Source: Myxococcus terminator_A
Lineage (GTDB): Bacteria; Myxococcota; Myxococcia; Myxococcales; Myxococcaceae
Length of the DNA stretch: 64,000 bases
NCBI GenBank assembly: GCA_049194865.1
Contig: JBLZWL010000038.1
Span: 1 to 64,000, forward strand
Reading direction: 5' to 3'
Below are positions 42,729-52,444 of this stretch, piece by piece. Position 1 is the first letter of the stretch; each line of letters begins with the position of its first letter. The notes under the pieces were generated by a model, which made no database searches, was not told the origin of the DNA, and saw only the letters and a program-made list of their open reading frames with translations. The position numbers were made by a program, and so were the translations under genes.

Positions 42729-45700
42729 TCAAGCCGCCTTGGGTTGGCGCCTCTCCCGCCGCTTCACGGTGAGGAGTCGGTCGAACTCGTCGAGCCATGG
42801 AGCCAGTTTTTGTCCTCGCGCTGTATGAAGCGCGAACACAAGTTGCTCGGCCAGCTTGAGCGCTCCGGGCGAGGAGTTGTCGAGCAGGCCGAAGGCGAGG
42901 CTCTGCGCCGTCCCCACCGACGTGTGCTCGACGAGCAGGTCGATCACGAACTGCCAGTTGGTGGCCTTGGAGATGGTCAGTTGCGTCACCACATCTGGTT
43001 TCCGGTCCAGGTAGCTGGCGGCCAGGAATGCCGCGAGGCGATCATGCGCGAACTCCAGCCTCCCAGCTCGGAGTACGACGAGACGCTCCGTGCGCAGTGC
43101 TCCCAGGGCTCCGGGCGCGAGCGCGGTCGTGAGGTCCACCTGCGCTTCCTGCAGATGTTTCAGCGCGGCCTGGGCGAGCTGCTCGCCATAGTGCGACTGT
43201 CCGTTCGCCTCCCAGACATCATGGAGAGGATTGAGGATCTCGAAATAGAGACCGAACTGGCTCTGGGGAATGGGCTTCTTCGCCGCCAGAAGGGACGCCA
43301 GCGTCTTGAGGTTCTGGGGATTGCGCGCGAACTCGAGAACCTGTGGTGGCAGTCCGAGGACCTGCTCCCGGGTCACCTTGCCCTCACGGATGAGCAGCTC
43401 GCAGACCGTGGCATCCGTCAACGGCGCGAGGATGGTCGCGGGGAGGTCCTGGAACTCGAACTCATGCGCCTGTGACGAGAAGACAAACAAGTGGTTGAAG
43501 GCGTGATCTCGTCGGAAGGCGGACCATCGTTGGCGGGTACCCTCTGGCACCTCGTTCAATCCATCGATGAGAAAGAGAATCCGACCGTGGCGAAGGAGTT
43601 CATCTCGCAGGTCGTCATCGTTGAACTGCCCCAAGGCCTTGAGTTCGGAGGCGAACACGGCCTCAGGGGCATCCTGCGCATGTTCGCGAAGCCTGATGAG
43701 GATGGGCAGGTCGATCCTGCCTGTGCGCCAGGGATGTCGTGCCGCGTGGCTCGCGAGATAAGCCAGGAACGCGCTCTTCCCCAACCCGCTGGCTCCCGTG
43801 ATGAAAATGCACCGCCGGGCTGTGAGGTGCTTCGTGAAGGCCCTGGCCTCCCACGTTCCTTCCGGGGGCGCATAGCCTTGAACGGAGTCCCTGAGACTCA
43901 CGTCCAGGTTCTTCCGGTAGCGGCGAAGCAGGTGCCTGCGAAGTGATGGCACGAGCGTGAGGAAGAACGGCATGGCCAGGAGCGAGCCCCATTTGCGGAT
44001 CGGGGGGCTCATGACCAGGGTGTTCGCGAAACGCCACCAAGGGGCAGCCAGGATGACGGCCAGGGAGACCGCGCCCCAAAAGAAATACAGGAGGACAGAG
44101 CCCACCAGGGGGCCCGCGACCACCGTGGCGTCGATCCGGTGCTGGAAGGCGTTTCCGAACCGGTCTCGCCCGTTGATGTGTAGCGTCGTTTGCCGGAATG
44201 GGACGGCCTTCTGGAGGTCGAACCTGTATCTGAAGTCCTCGATGGGAATCAGGTGGATCTGTTTCACCGGGCGATCTTCGGCCAGTGCGACGAGGAACTG
44301 CGCGGACTCGGCGCTGGGGGGAGCATATGCTGCCGGAGCCGCGACGCTCGATTCGTAGGTCACCGCGAGACGATGGTATCCGGAGACCACCGGCAGCCGA
44401 CTTCCTGTCAGAGGTTGAACCGTGGCTTCAATCCCTGAATCGAGCTCTGTCCCCAATGCGCCGTGGTCTGGGGTGACCTGGAGGTTCAGTCGGAGGCTTG
44501 GGGACCAGAAGAAGTAGGTGGATTTCTTGTCGACGATCGCTTGGATGATGAGTCTGTCGCCCAGCGGCCAGATCGCTTTAATCTTCCCGGAGTCAGGAGG
44601 TGACCACTGCAGCTGCTTGAAGGGCTGGTCTCGCCGGTCTTGATAGTAGATCCGGTGGGGAGAGGAGGCCCAGAGCCTCTGGTGATGTGGCTCCATGACA
44701 TCGACTTTTTCGTTGTCATGGAGCTCGAGGAGGACCGTGGGGGCCCGGTCCTCCTTTGTCCACTGATACAGGAGCGCGCGACGAGGGTCACCCGAACGCC
44801 GGTTCGTACCGACGGTGATCTGGACCCCGGCCTCCGCGGGGAGTGCTTTCATCGAGGTGAATGCGGAGCCCTTGATCAACCGTGGCTGTATCGTGAGGTC
44901 ACCGGTGTCGAGGTCAATGCGGTGGATGTCGTGGGCGAACTGCAGGTGCAGGGCCGAGCCACACAGGTCCCATTGGTCAAACAACTCAGGCTCACGCTCG
45001 GTGGATGACGGGTCGCGCGCGGGGGCAATCGGAATCGGACCTGTGGCGACCAGCGAGGTGTTCCAGGAAGTGAGGTCGAGCTTGTGCACTTCGTACTGGG
45101 CCCCCTCGGCTCTCTGAATGAACCAGATGTCTCGTCCGTTGCTCTGAACGTAATCAATACCCTTGAGTTCGCGACATCCGAGCGGGTTGCTCACGTCCCG
45201 ACAGATACGAGTCGGTCTGCCGATTTCCCTGGATATTCCTGCCTCAGGGAGGTGCTTGGTGTGAACGGTTGTCCGCTGGGGGCCCGCGCCAGCCAGTGTG
45301 ATGAGGGTCGCATCGGTTTTCAGGCCTTCGTGTTGATGCTTGTCCCAGATCGCGGTGTCGAGGTCCGTTGTGAAGAGGATGTAGTGCGCGTTTTCGGTGA
45401 TGAATGGCCTTTGGACCAGGGTCGCGAACTCCTGGGTGCTGCCGTCGACGAGATCCATCGTCAGCAGTTGGGTCTGATCGGATTCAGCGTCGGATGGCGT
45501 TTCTTCGGACGGCTCGTGCGGACGCAAGAGAAACAGCCTTCCATCCGCGAAGTGAAGCTGGTCGACGCGTTCGATGCTGGAGACCTTGAGGAGTTTCGCG
45601 TCGGTCGCGGTCCAGCGATAGATGCCATCCGGATGCGCGAACCAGAGGGTGTTGGGTTCCTGCCGCGCAACCGAGATGTTCCGGTCGAGGGACTGTTTGA

Positions 45701-45890
45701 TTGGATCGAAATGGAGGGGAAGTACGAGTCCAGGTGCTGGCTCCAGGGGGAGCCCTGTCTGTCCCCAGGCTGTCGGGCCGCGTAGGACGATGAGGAGAAT
45801 CAAACAGCCGGTTGCCCTCGCGAGCCGAAGACCTCGCGAGCCTCCCTGATCGATACGGCGAGCACCGCTCCTCGAGTCCCTGGCGCGCAC
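42729..45890 (-). CDS. Transmembrane NACHT-type STAND NTPase with large periplasmic sensor
   Basis: A 1053-residue protein. A signal sequence or first helix (about 25-42) is followed by about 540 residues of beta-rich sequence with repeated WF/IW-strand patterns (TLWFAHPDGIYRW, RLFLLRPH, DIWFIQR), best read as periplasmic propeller plus a beta-sandwich. A hydrophobic pair follows (about 589-615 and 632-649). The cytoplasmic part has Walker A GASGLGKS (about 699-706), Walker B ILFLIDGLNEV (about 772-782), and the late FAHDRLAAFLAASYL motif of NACHT winged-helix regions. No nuclease, TIR or other effector is visible behind it. A signalling or defence role from outside ligand to inside NTPase is inference. 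Confidence 0.7.
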   Translation of the reverse strand: MRARDSRSGARRIDQGGSRGLRLARATGCLILLIVLRGPTAWGQTGLPLEPAPGLVLPLHFDPIKQSLDRNISVARQEPNTLWFAHPDGIYRWTATDAKLLKVSSIERVDQLHFADGRLFLLRPHEPSEETPSDAESDQTQLLTMDLVDGSTQEFATLVQRPFITENAHYILFTTDLDTAIWDKHQHEGLKTDATLITLAGAGPQRTTVHTKHLPEAGISREIGRPTRICRDVSNPLGCRELKGIDYVQSNGRDIWFIQRAEGAQYEVHKLDLTSWNTSLVATGPIPIAPARDPSSTEREPELFDQWDLCGSALHLQFAHDIHRIDLDTGDLTIQPRLIKGSAFTSMKALPAEAGVQITVGTNRRSGDPRRALLYQWTKEDRAPTVLLELHDNEKVDVMEPHHQRLWASSPHRIYYQDRRDQPFKQLQWSPPDSGKIKAIWPLGDRLIIQAIVDKKSTYFFWSPSLRLNLQVTPDHGALGTELDSGIEATVQPLTGSRLPVVSGYHRLAVTYESSVAAPAAYAPPSAESAQFLVALAEDRPVKQIHLIPIEDFRYRFDLQKAVPFRQTTLHINGRDRFGNAFQHRIDATVVAGPLVGSVLLYFFWGAVSLAVILAAPWWRFANTLVMSPPIRKWGSLLAMPFFLTLVPSLRRHLLRRYRKNLDVSLRDSVQGYAPPEGTWEARAFTKHLTARRCIFITGASGLGKSAFLAYLASHAARHPWRTGRIDLPILIRLREHAQDAPEAVFASELKALGQFNDDDLRDELLRHGRILFLIDGLNEVPEGTRQRWSAFRRDHAFNHLFVFSSQAHEFEFQDLPATILAPLTDATVCELLIREGKVTREQVLGLPPQVLEFARNPQNLKTLASLLAAKKPIPQSQFGLYFEILNPLHDVWEANGQSHYGEQLAQAALKHLQEAQVDLTTALAPGALGALRTERLVVLRAGRLEFAHDRLAAFLAASYLDRKPDVVTQLTISKATNWQFVIDLLVEHTSVGTAQSLAFGLLDNSSPGALKLAEQLVFALHTARGQKLAPWLDEFDRLLTVKRRERRQPKAA

Positions 45891-46005
45891 GTTCCTCCCC
45901 GTTTGGCCTCAACCATCTCGCAGTGCTGACGCGAAGGTCAATGTGAAGGGACCAGGGAGAATGGCACTTCACGGGGGGCGCTCGCTGACGCACCCTCCGG
46001 GCCGG

Positions 46006-47697
46006 CTACTTCTTGGGCTGCTTCTTCAAGAACCGGCTCAGCCGCACCTTGCCCAGTCCGCGTCCGCCGAACAGGTACCAGGTGATGGCCGCGCCGAAGA
46101 GGCCGGCCGCCAGGGCAATGCCCACCGCGCCGAGCACCGGGATGTTCCCATACATCCACGGCTTGGGCGCGAAGGAGATGAACGCCCCCACGATGAAGCC
46201 ACACGCGCACAGCCCCATGAAGGCAATCACCGCCGCGCTGCGCAGGTTCTCGTTCAGCTTCTCGAACTGGTCCGCCCGCACCGTCACCGTGAACTTGCCG
46301 GACTCCATGTCGAGCAGGATTTGCGACAGCTGCGTAGGCAGGTCCTGCGCCATCGATTGCAACCGCAGGAGCGTCCGCATCAGCCCGCCCTGGAGCTGCG
46401 TCGGGTCATACCGCCCCGCCAAGAGCTCCTTCGCATACGGCAGCGCCACCTCGATGATGTTCATCTCCGGGTACAGCCCGCGCAGCATGCCCTCGGTGGA
46501 GATGGAGGCGCGGCTGAGCAGCGCGTACTCCTTGGGAATGCGGATGCGGTACTTCACCGCCAGGTCCAACAAGTCCCGCAGCAGCGTGCGCGCGTCCACC
46601 TGTCCCAGCGTCGTGGGCAGGTGCGAGCCGAGGATGCTCTCGATGTCGTTGCGGAACCCCACCAGGTTGGCCCGCGCGTCCGGCACGCCCACCCGGTAGA
46701 GTATGCGCGCCACCGAGTCGCTGTCCTTCAGCGCCACCGCCAGGCACAACATCACCAGCGTCTCCTGCATGGGCCGCGTCAGCCGCCCCACCACCCCGAA
46801 GTCCAGCAGCGCCAGCCGGTTGCCCTCCAGCAACAGGAGATTCCCCGGGTGCGGGTCGCCATGGAACAGCCCGTCGACGAAGAGCTGCCGGAAGCTCGCC
46901 TCCAGGACGTTCTGGGCAATGGCCTTCCGGTCCTCCTCGGCCAGCGTCTCCGGGGCGATCTTCACGCCCCGGATGAACTCCAGCGTCAGCACCGTGCGGC
47001 TGGACAGCGACGCGTAGACGCGCGGAATCTTGAGATAGGTCCGCTCCCGGTGGTTCTCCAGGAACGCGCGAACGTTCGTCGCCTCGTTGATGAAGTCCAG
47101 CTCCTCGTGGATGGCCCGGTCGAACTCGTCCACGATTCCCGTGGGCGTGTAGATGCCCGTCTCCTCCACCACGGCCTCCAGCAGCCGCGCCAGGCTGCGC
47201 AGCACCCCGAGGTCGGAGTCGATGCTCGCGGCGATACCCGGCCGCTGCACCTTCACGACGACTTCCTCACCCTCCAGCGTCACCGCGCGGTGCACCTGCG
47301 CAATCGACGCCGCCGCCAGCGGCACCTCGTCGATCTGCTTGAACAGCTCGCTGGCTTCCTTGCCCAGCGACTCGCGAATCTGGGAGAGCACCTGCTCCAG
47401 GGGAATCGGGTCCACGTTGTCCTGGAGCAGCGCCAGCTCGTCGACGAACTCGGCCGGCAGCAGGTCTCCTCGCGTGGACAGCACCTGCCCCAGCTTCACG
47501 AAGGTGGGCCCTAAATCGTTCAGCAACATCCGGAAGCGGCGCGCGGTGGAGGCGCGCTGGGCCTCCGGCGACACTTCCACCTTCTCCTGGCGACCCAGGA
47601 TGCGCCACAGGCCCGCGCGCTCGAGCACCTCGCCAAAGCCATGTCGCGCCGCGATGACGGTGATCTGCCGCACACGGTTGAGATCCTGGAGAATCAC
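46006..47697 (-). CDS. ubiB: UbiB/ABC1 (AarF) atypical kinase
   Basis: A 563-residue atypical kinase-like protein needed for ubiquinone or other isoprenoid-lipid metabolism. Motifs in order: KLGQ (PTFVKLGQVLSTRGD, about 65-80), VVVKVQRPG, catalytic-loop HGDPHPGN (about 278), and DFG (LLDFGVVG, about 298). Two helices at the very C-terminus (about 500-545) anchor it in the inner membrane. The open frame is much longer, but upstream sequence is nhaA read in another frame; GTG at 47697 behind AAGGAG is the likely start, 35 bp after nhaA, with which it probably forms a two-gene unit. Confidence 0.9.
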   Translation of the reverse strand: MILQDLNRVRQITVIAARHGFGEVLERAGLWRILGRQEKVEVSPEAQRASTARRFRMLLNDLGPTFVKLGQVLSTRGDLLPAEFVDELALLQDNVDPIPLEQVLSQIRESLGKEASELFKQIDEVPLAAASIAQVHRAVTLEGEEVVVKVQRPGIAASIDSDLGVLRSLARLLEAVVEETGIYTPTGIVDEFDRAIHEELDFINEATNVRAFLENHRERTYLKIPRVYASLSSRTVLTLEFIRGVKIAPETLAEEDRKAIAQNVLEASFRQLFVDGLFHGDPHPGNLLLLEGNRLALLDFGVVGRLTRPMQETLVMLCLAVALKDSDSVARILYRVGVPDARANLVGFRNDIESILGSHLPTTLGQVDARTLLRDLLDLAVKYRIRIPKEYALLSRASISTEGMLRGLYPEMNIIEVALPYAKELLAGRYDPTQLQGGLMRTLLRLQSMAQDLPTQLSQILLDMESGKFTVTVRADQFEKLNENLRSAAVIAFMGLCACGFIVGAFISFAPKPWMYGNIPVLGAVGIALAAGLFGAAITWYLFGGRGLGKVRLSRFLKKQPKK

Positions 47698-47732
47698 GGG
47701 AGGGTCTGTCTCCTTGCCACGACGGTACGACG

Positions 47733-49088
47733 TTACGCCCGCGCCACCGGCTTCGCCACGAAGCGGAGCAGCACATAGCCCACCACCGCTGACAGCAGGG
47801 AGCCCACCAGGATGCCCAGCTTGGCCTCGTTCAGGAGGGCAGGCTGCCCCGCGAAGGCCAGCCCGGCCACGAACAGGGCCACCGTGAAGCCGATGCCCGC
47901 CACCACCGAGACGCCGTGGAGCTGCCCCAGCCCCGCGCCCCCGGGCAGGGACGAGACGCGCAGCTTCACCGCCGCCACGGTGAACAGGAAGATGCCCACC
48001 TGCTTGCCCACGAAGAGGCCCGCGATGATGCCCAGCGGCAGGGGCGCCAGCAGGTCCTTCCACCCCATGCCCTCCAGGGAGATGCCCGAGTTGGCCAGCG
48101 CGAACAGCGGGACGATGCCGTACCCCACCCAGCCGTGCCACAGGTGCTCGAAGCGGTTGAGCGGCGGCTCCAGCTCCTCGATCCTGTCCTCGATGTAGAG
48201 CAACTGCGCGCCGCGCATCGACTCGTCCTCGGCGTGCTGGGTGCAATCACGGATGTACGTGGAGAGCTCGTCCAGCACGTCCCGGCCCGGCCGCGTGGGG
48301 CGCGAGGGGATGCACAGTCCCACCACCACGCCGGCCAGCGTGGCGTGGATGCCGCCATGGTGCATCGTGTACCAGAGCGCCGCTCCGGCCAGCAGCCAGG
48401 CGATGCCGTTGCGGACGTAGAAGCGGTTGAGCGCCACCAGCACGGCGACCACCGCGACGGCGCCGAGCAGCCACTCGACGTGCAGCCCCGTGCCGTAGAA
48501 CAAGGCGATGACGAGGATGCCGCCGATGTCATCGAAGATGGCCAGCGCGGTGAGGAAGACGATGAGCCCGTGGCCCACGCGCGCCTTCACCAGCGTGAGG
48601 CAGCCGATGGCGAACGCGATGTCCGTGGCCATGGGGATGGCCCAGCCCGCCATGGCCGGTGTGCCCGCGTTGATGGCGACGTAGAGGGCGGCGGGCACCA
48701 CCATGCCGCCCAGCGCGGCGATGAGCGGCAGCATCGCCCGGGAGAGCGTGCGCAGCTCCCCGGAGCTCAGCTCGCGCTTGACCTCCATGCCGACCAGGAA
48801 GAAGAACAGCGTCATCAGGCCGTCGTTGATGAGCTGCTGGAAGGTGAAGGTCGCCCGGGTGCCCGCCACCCCCAGCTCCAGGCGGGCGTCGAACAGGCCG
48901 ACGTAGGAGGAGGCCCACGGCGAGTTGGCCCACACCATGGCGAGGACGGCGCACAGGGCCAGGAGGATGCCGCTGCTGGCCTGGAGGCGGAAGAACGCCT
49001 GGAGCGGAGCGATGGCCACCCGGAAGAGCGCGGGTACGGGCGCGGGTGAGCGGGTCCGGGGAGAGTGCGAAGGCGAAGGAGTCTCCAT
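47733..49088 (-). CDS. nhaA: Na+/H+ antiporter NhaA
   Basis: Sodium-proton antiporter for pH and Na+ homeostasis, 451 residues, of the fused or long NhaA type with about 12 membrane helices. Hallmarks: MVWANSPW, FFLVGMEVKREL, and the ion-binding aspartates in MATDIAFAIG and AIFDDIGGI. The second half has a longer loop (residues about 275-325) than E. coli NhaA. Start at ATG 49088; the frame is open farther up but that part is Arg-rich noise. It diverges from mutS with about 150 bp between. Confidence 0.92.
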   Translation of the reverse strand: METPSPSHSPRTRSPAPVPALFRVAIAPLQAFFRLQASSGILLALCAVLAMVWANSPWASSYVGLFDARLELGVAGTRATFTFQQLINDGLMTLFFFLVGMEVKRELSSGELRTLSRAMLPLIAALGGMVVPAALYVAINAGTPAMAGWAIPMATDIAFAIGCLTLVKARVGHGLIVFLTALAIFDDIGGILVIALFYGTGLHVEWLLGAVAVVAVLVALNRFYVRNGIAWLLAGAALWYTMHHGGIHATLAGVVVGLCIPSRPTRPGRDVLDELSTYIRDCTQHAEDESMRGAQLLYIEDRIEELEPPLNRFEHLWHGWVGYGIVPLFALANSGISLEGMGWKDLLAPLPLGIIAGLFVGKQVGIFLFTVAAVKLRVSSLPGGAGLGQLHGVSVVAGIGFTVALFVAGLAFAGQPALLNEAKLGILVGSLLSAVVGYVLLRFVAKPVARA

Positions 49089-49239
49089 GGTGGAGGCCAA
49101 GATGCCCGCGCCTTCCGGTGGGCGCACCCGTTTTCGGACGCCCGTCCGCCGAAATGTCACCCGTGCGTGTTAGGGAACTCGGCGGGTAGGGTCAGCCGTT
49201 CGTTGATCCACGGGGCGGGGGCATGAGAGAAGGGCGGGG

Positions 49240-52014
49240 ATGGCCGTGACGCAGCAGATGAAGGCAGCCAAGGCAGCAGCGGTGGAGCTCCCCGTGGACC
49301 CGACGCCCGACGTCGGCTCGGAAGGGGAGAAGGCGAGCGACGGCTCGGGCGCGAGAGAGATCGCTTCCCTGACGCCGATGATGCGCCAGTACCTCGAGGT
49401 GAAGGCGCTGCACCCGGACTCGGTGCTCTTCTTCCGGCTCGGGGACTTCTACGAGATGTTCTTCGAGGACGCCGTGCGGGCCTCGGAGATCCTCCAGATC
49501 ACCCTCACCGCCAGGGCGAAGGGCGCCGACAAGGTGCCCATGTGCGGCATCCCCTACCACTCGTCGCGCCGCTACATCGCGCGCCTCATCGGCGAGGGCC
49601 TCAAGGTCGCCATCTGCGAGCAGGTGGAGGAGGCCGGCACCGGGCCCGGCATCGTCCGGCGCGAAGTCACGCGCGTCATCACCCCTGGGATGGTGCTGGA
49701 CGATGAGGTGCTGGAGCCTCGCGACAGCAACTTCCTCGCCGCCGTGTGCTGGAGTGAGCGCGGGTGGGGCGGGGCGCTGCTGGAGGCGTCCACCGGAGAG
49801 TTCCTCGCCCTGGAGGCGACCTCCGCGGAGGAGCTGGCGGAGTCGCTGTCGCGCGTGGAGCCCCGGGAGCTGCTGGTGCCCGCGGGGCAGCGCGACTCGG
49901 CGGAGGTGGCGCGGGTGTGCGCGCGGCTGCCTCGCGTGCCCTCCATCGCGGAGAGCGAGGGCGCCGCCTTCGAGCCTGTGCGCGCGGCGGGCTTCCTGCG
50001 CACGCACTTCGCGGTGCAGTCGCTGTCCGCCTTCGGACTGGATGACGCGCCAATGGCCACGAGCGCGGCGGGCGCGGCGCTGCGCTACCTGAAGGACACG
50101 CAGAAGACGCCCGCGGCCCACGTGGACCGGCTCAGCCGCCAGGAGCGCTCGGGCAGCCTGCTGATGGACGAGTCCTCGCGCGCGAATCTGGAGGTGCTGC
50201 GCTCGCAGCGCGACGGGGGACGCAAGGGCTCGCTGCTCGGCGTGCTGGACCGGACGGTGACGAGCCTGGGCGCGCGCAAGCTGGCGCGCTGGCTGGCGTC
50301 CCCGCTGGGCTCGCTGCCGGAGATCCACGCGCGGCTGGACGCGGTGGAGGAGCTGTCCGCGCGCAGCGTGTGGCGCGAGGAGCTGACCGGCATCCTCAAG
50401 GAAGTGGCGGACCTGGAGCGGCTGACGGGCCGGCTGTCGCTGGGCGCGGGCAACGCCCGGGACTTGCGCGCGCTGGGCCTGTCCCTGGCGCAGCTCCCCC
50501 GGCTGGGGGTGGCCCTGGCGCGGTGCCAGACGGCGTTGCTCCAGTCGCTCGCGGGGCCGCTGACGGCGCTGCCGGAGCTGGCGGACCTGCTGGCGCGCGC
50601 GGTGGTGGACGAGCCTCCCGTGGTGCTGAAGGAAGGCGGCCTCATCCGCCAGGGCTACCACGCGGAGCTGGACAAACTGGTGGAGCTGTCCACGTCCGGC
50701 AAGGACATCCTGCTGAAGATCGAGCAGCGCGAGAAGGAGCGGACCGGCATCGGCTCGCTCAAGATCCGCTACAACAAGGTCTTCGGGTACTACCTGGAGG
50801 TGACGAAGTCGAACCTGCACCTGGTGCCGGCGGACTACATCCGCAAGCAGACCACGGTGGGGGCGGAGCGCTTCGTCACCCCGGAGCTGAAGGAGCACGA
50901 GGAGTTGGTGCTCACCGCGGAGGAGAAGCGGTGCGCGCTGGAGCTCCAGTTGTTCGAGGAGCTTCGGGCGAAGGTCTCCTCGGCGGCCCCGCGCATCCGC
51001 TCGGCGGCGGAGGCGGTGGCGGCGGCGGACGCGCTGCTGTCCTTCGCGCGGTGCGCGTCCGAGTATGGCTACACGCGGCCGGAGGTCGACGCGTCGGAGG
51101 TGCTGAGCATCACCGCCGGGCGGCATCCGGTGGTGGAGCGCATGCTGGGGGCGGGGGACTCCTTCGTTCCCAACGACGTGCGGATGGACCCGGAGGACGC
51201 GCAGCTGCTGGTCATCACCGGTCCGAACATGGCCGGCAAGAGCACGGTGATGCGGCAGGTGGCGCTGACGGCGCTGATGGCGCAGGCGGGCTCGTTCGTC
51301 CCCGCGAAGGCGGCGCGCATTGGCCTGTGTGATCGCATCTTCACGCGCGTGGGCGCGGCGGACAACCTGGCGCGGGGCCAATCCACCTTCATGGTGGAGA
51401 TGACGGAGACCAGCCACATCCTCCACCACGCCACCCGCAAGAGCCTCATCATCCTGGATGAGATTGGGCGCGGGACGTCGACGTTCGACGGGCTCTCGAT
51501 TGCGTGGGCGGTGGCGGAGCACCTGCATGACCACGTGAGCGCGCGCACGCTGTTCGCCACGCACTACCACGAGCTGGTGGATCTGGCGCGCGAGCGGACC
51601 CGGGTGAAGAACCTGTGCATCGCCGTGAAGGAGCAGGGCGGCAAGGTCATCTTCCTGCGCAAGCTGATTCCCGGCGGGGCCAGCCGCTCCTACGGCATCG
51701 AGGTCGCGAAGCTCGCGGGGCTGCCCTCGGAGGTGGTGGGGCGCGCGCGGGAGCTGCTCCAGAACCTGGAGTCAGGAGAGCTGGACGACGCGGGACGTCC
51801 CCGCGTGGCGGTGCGGCAGAACCCGAAGCGCGCGGCGTCCACGGCCCAGCTCGGCCTGTTCGGAGAGCCCGCGCCCGTGGCCCCGGTGGCCCCTGTGCTG
51901 CCTGCCTCGCACCAGCATGCGTTGGAGACGCTCAAGGCGGTGTCGGTCAACACGCTGACGCCGCTGGATGCGCTCAACCTGCTGGCGAAGCTCCAGCGCG
52001 AGCTGGAGGGCTGA
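49240..52014 (+). CDS. mutS: DNA mismatch repair protein MutS
   Basis: Mismatch-recognition ATPase, 924 residues, slightly longer than E. coli MutS because of a 45-residue polar start. Mismatch-binding FYEMF (FYEMFFEDA) lies near 70, followed by connector and lever domains, then the ATPase domain with Walker A PNMAGKST (about 661-668), DEIGRGTSTFDG (about 738) and the HYHEL region (TLFATHYHELVDL). The C-terminus has the Pro/Ala-rich linker and the tetramer region (LDALNLLAKLQREL). ATG at 49240 lies behind a GGGCGGGG stretch. It diverges from nhaA and converges with the PAAR-like gene. Confidence 0.96.
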   Translation: MAVTQQMKAAKAAAVELPVDPTPDVGSEGEKASDGSGAREIASLTPMMRQYLEVKALHPDSVLFFRLGDFYEMFFEDAVRASEILQITLTARAKGADKVPMCGIPYHSSRRYIARLIGEGLKVAICEQVEEAGTGPGIVRREVTRVITPGMVLDDEVLEPRDSNFLAAVCWSERGWGGALLEASTGEFLALEATSAEELAESLSRVEPRELLVPAGQRDSAEVARVCARLPRVPSIAESEGAAFEPVRAAGFLRTHFAVQSLSAFGLDDAPMATSAAGAALRYLKDTQKTPAAHVDRLSRQERSGSLLMDESSRANLEVLRSQRDGGRKGSLLGVLDRTVTSLGARKLARWLASPLGSLPEIHARLDAVEELSARSVWREELTGILKEVADLERLTGRLSLGAGNARDLRALGLSLAQLPRLGVALARCQTALLQSLAGPLTALPELADLLARAVVDEPPVVLKEGGLIRQGYHAELDKLVELSTSGKDILLKIEQREKERTGIGSLKIRYNKVFGYYLEVTKSNLHLVPADYIRKQTTVGAERFVTPELKEHEELVLTAEEKRCALELQLFEELRAKVSSAAPRIRSAAEAVAAADALLSFARCASEYGYTRPEVDASEVLSITAGRHPVVERMLGAGDSFVPNDVRMDPEDAQLLVITGPNMAGKSTVMRQVALTALMAQAGSFVPAKAARIGLCDRIFTRVGAADNLARGQSTFMVEMTETSHILHHATRKSLIILDEIGRGTSTFDGLSIAWAVAEHLHDHVSARTLFATHYHELVDLARERTRVKNLCIAVKEQGGKVIFLRKLIPGGASRSYGIEVAKLAGLPSEVVGRARELLQNLESGELDDAGRPRVAVRQNPKRAASTAQLGLFGEPAPVAPVAPVLPASHQHALETLKAVSVNTLTPLDALNLLAKLQRELEG

Positions 52015-52025
52015 GCGGCGCGCGG

Positions 52026-52403
52026 TCAGCCCACCGTGTTCTTCTTGTTGTGAAAGAGCGGGTCGCCCAGGCGACACACGTTCTTGCCTTCGAACTTCAC
52101 ATCGAAGGAGTACATCATGAACTCGCAGGGCCCCTTGGTGGCGCTGCTGGCCACGCCACCTCCCGCGGTGCCGGCTTCATCGCCCGAAGAGACGCGGTAG
52201 GTGGCCCCCTTCACCATGGGCATGTGTCCTTCGATGGTGACTGTCTTGGGGCCCTCCGCCGCGTCCGCCGAGCGACCCACGTTCGGGTAGGGAATGGGAA
52301 CCGGGCCGGCGGGAGACGGCGTCTTGCAGACGTCTGGCAGGACGATGCTCTGTCCCTTGCTTCCACCATGGGTGACGCCTCGGCCATTGACGAAGGTGGG
52401 CAC
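52026..52403 (-). CDS. PAAR-like (DUF4150) type VI secretion tip protein
   Basis: A 125-residue protein of the DUF4150 type, a PAAR-like domain that caps the VgrG spike of a type VI secretion system and carries effectors. Visible marks: the start VNGRGVTHGGS, DVCKTPSPAGPVPIPYPN, and the CRLGDP end with Cys that can bind zinc. It starts with GTG behind AAAGGA and is the last gene of the minus-strand effector operon (58030 to 52026). The adjacent immunity and toxin genes suggest it delivers the AHH toxin. Confidence 0.85.
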   Translation of the reverse strand: MPTFVNGRGVTHGGSKGQSIVLPDVCKTPSPAGPVPIPYPNVGRSADAAEGPKTVTIEGHMPMVKGATYRVSSGDEAGTAGGGVASSATKGPCEFMMYSFDVKFEGKNVCRLGDPLFHNKKNTVG

Positions 52404-52444
52404 GGGAAGGTCCTTTCTCGAGAGGGCTCAGGGGGCGTGAGCCG

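Noticed and set aside
46006..48246. Apparent 746-residue UbiB with an N-terminal extension
   Set aside because: The extension is nhaA in another frame; a GTG with AAGGAG upstream gives a normal UbiB.
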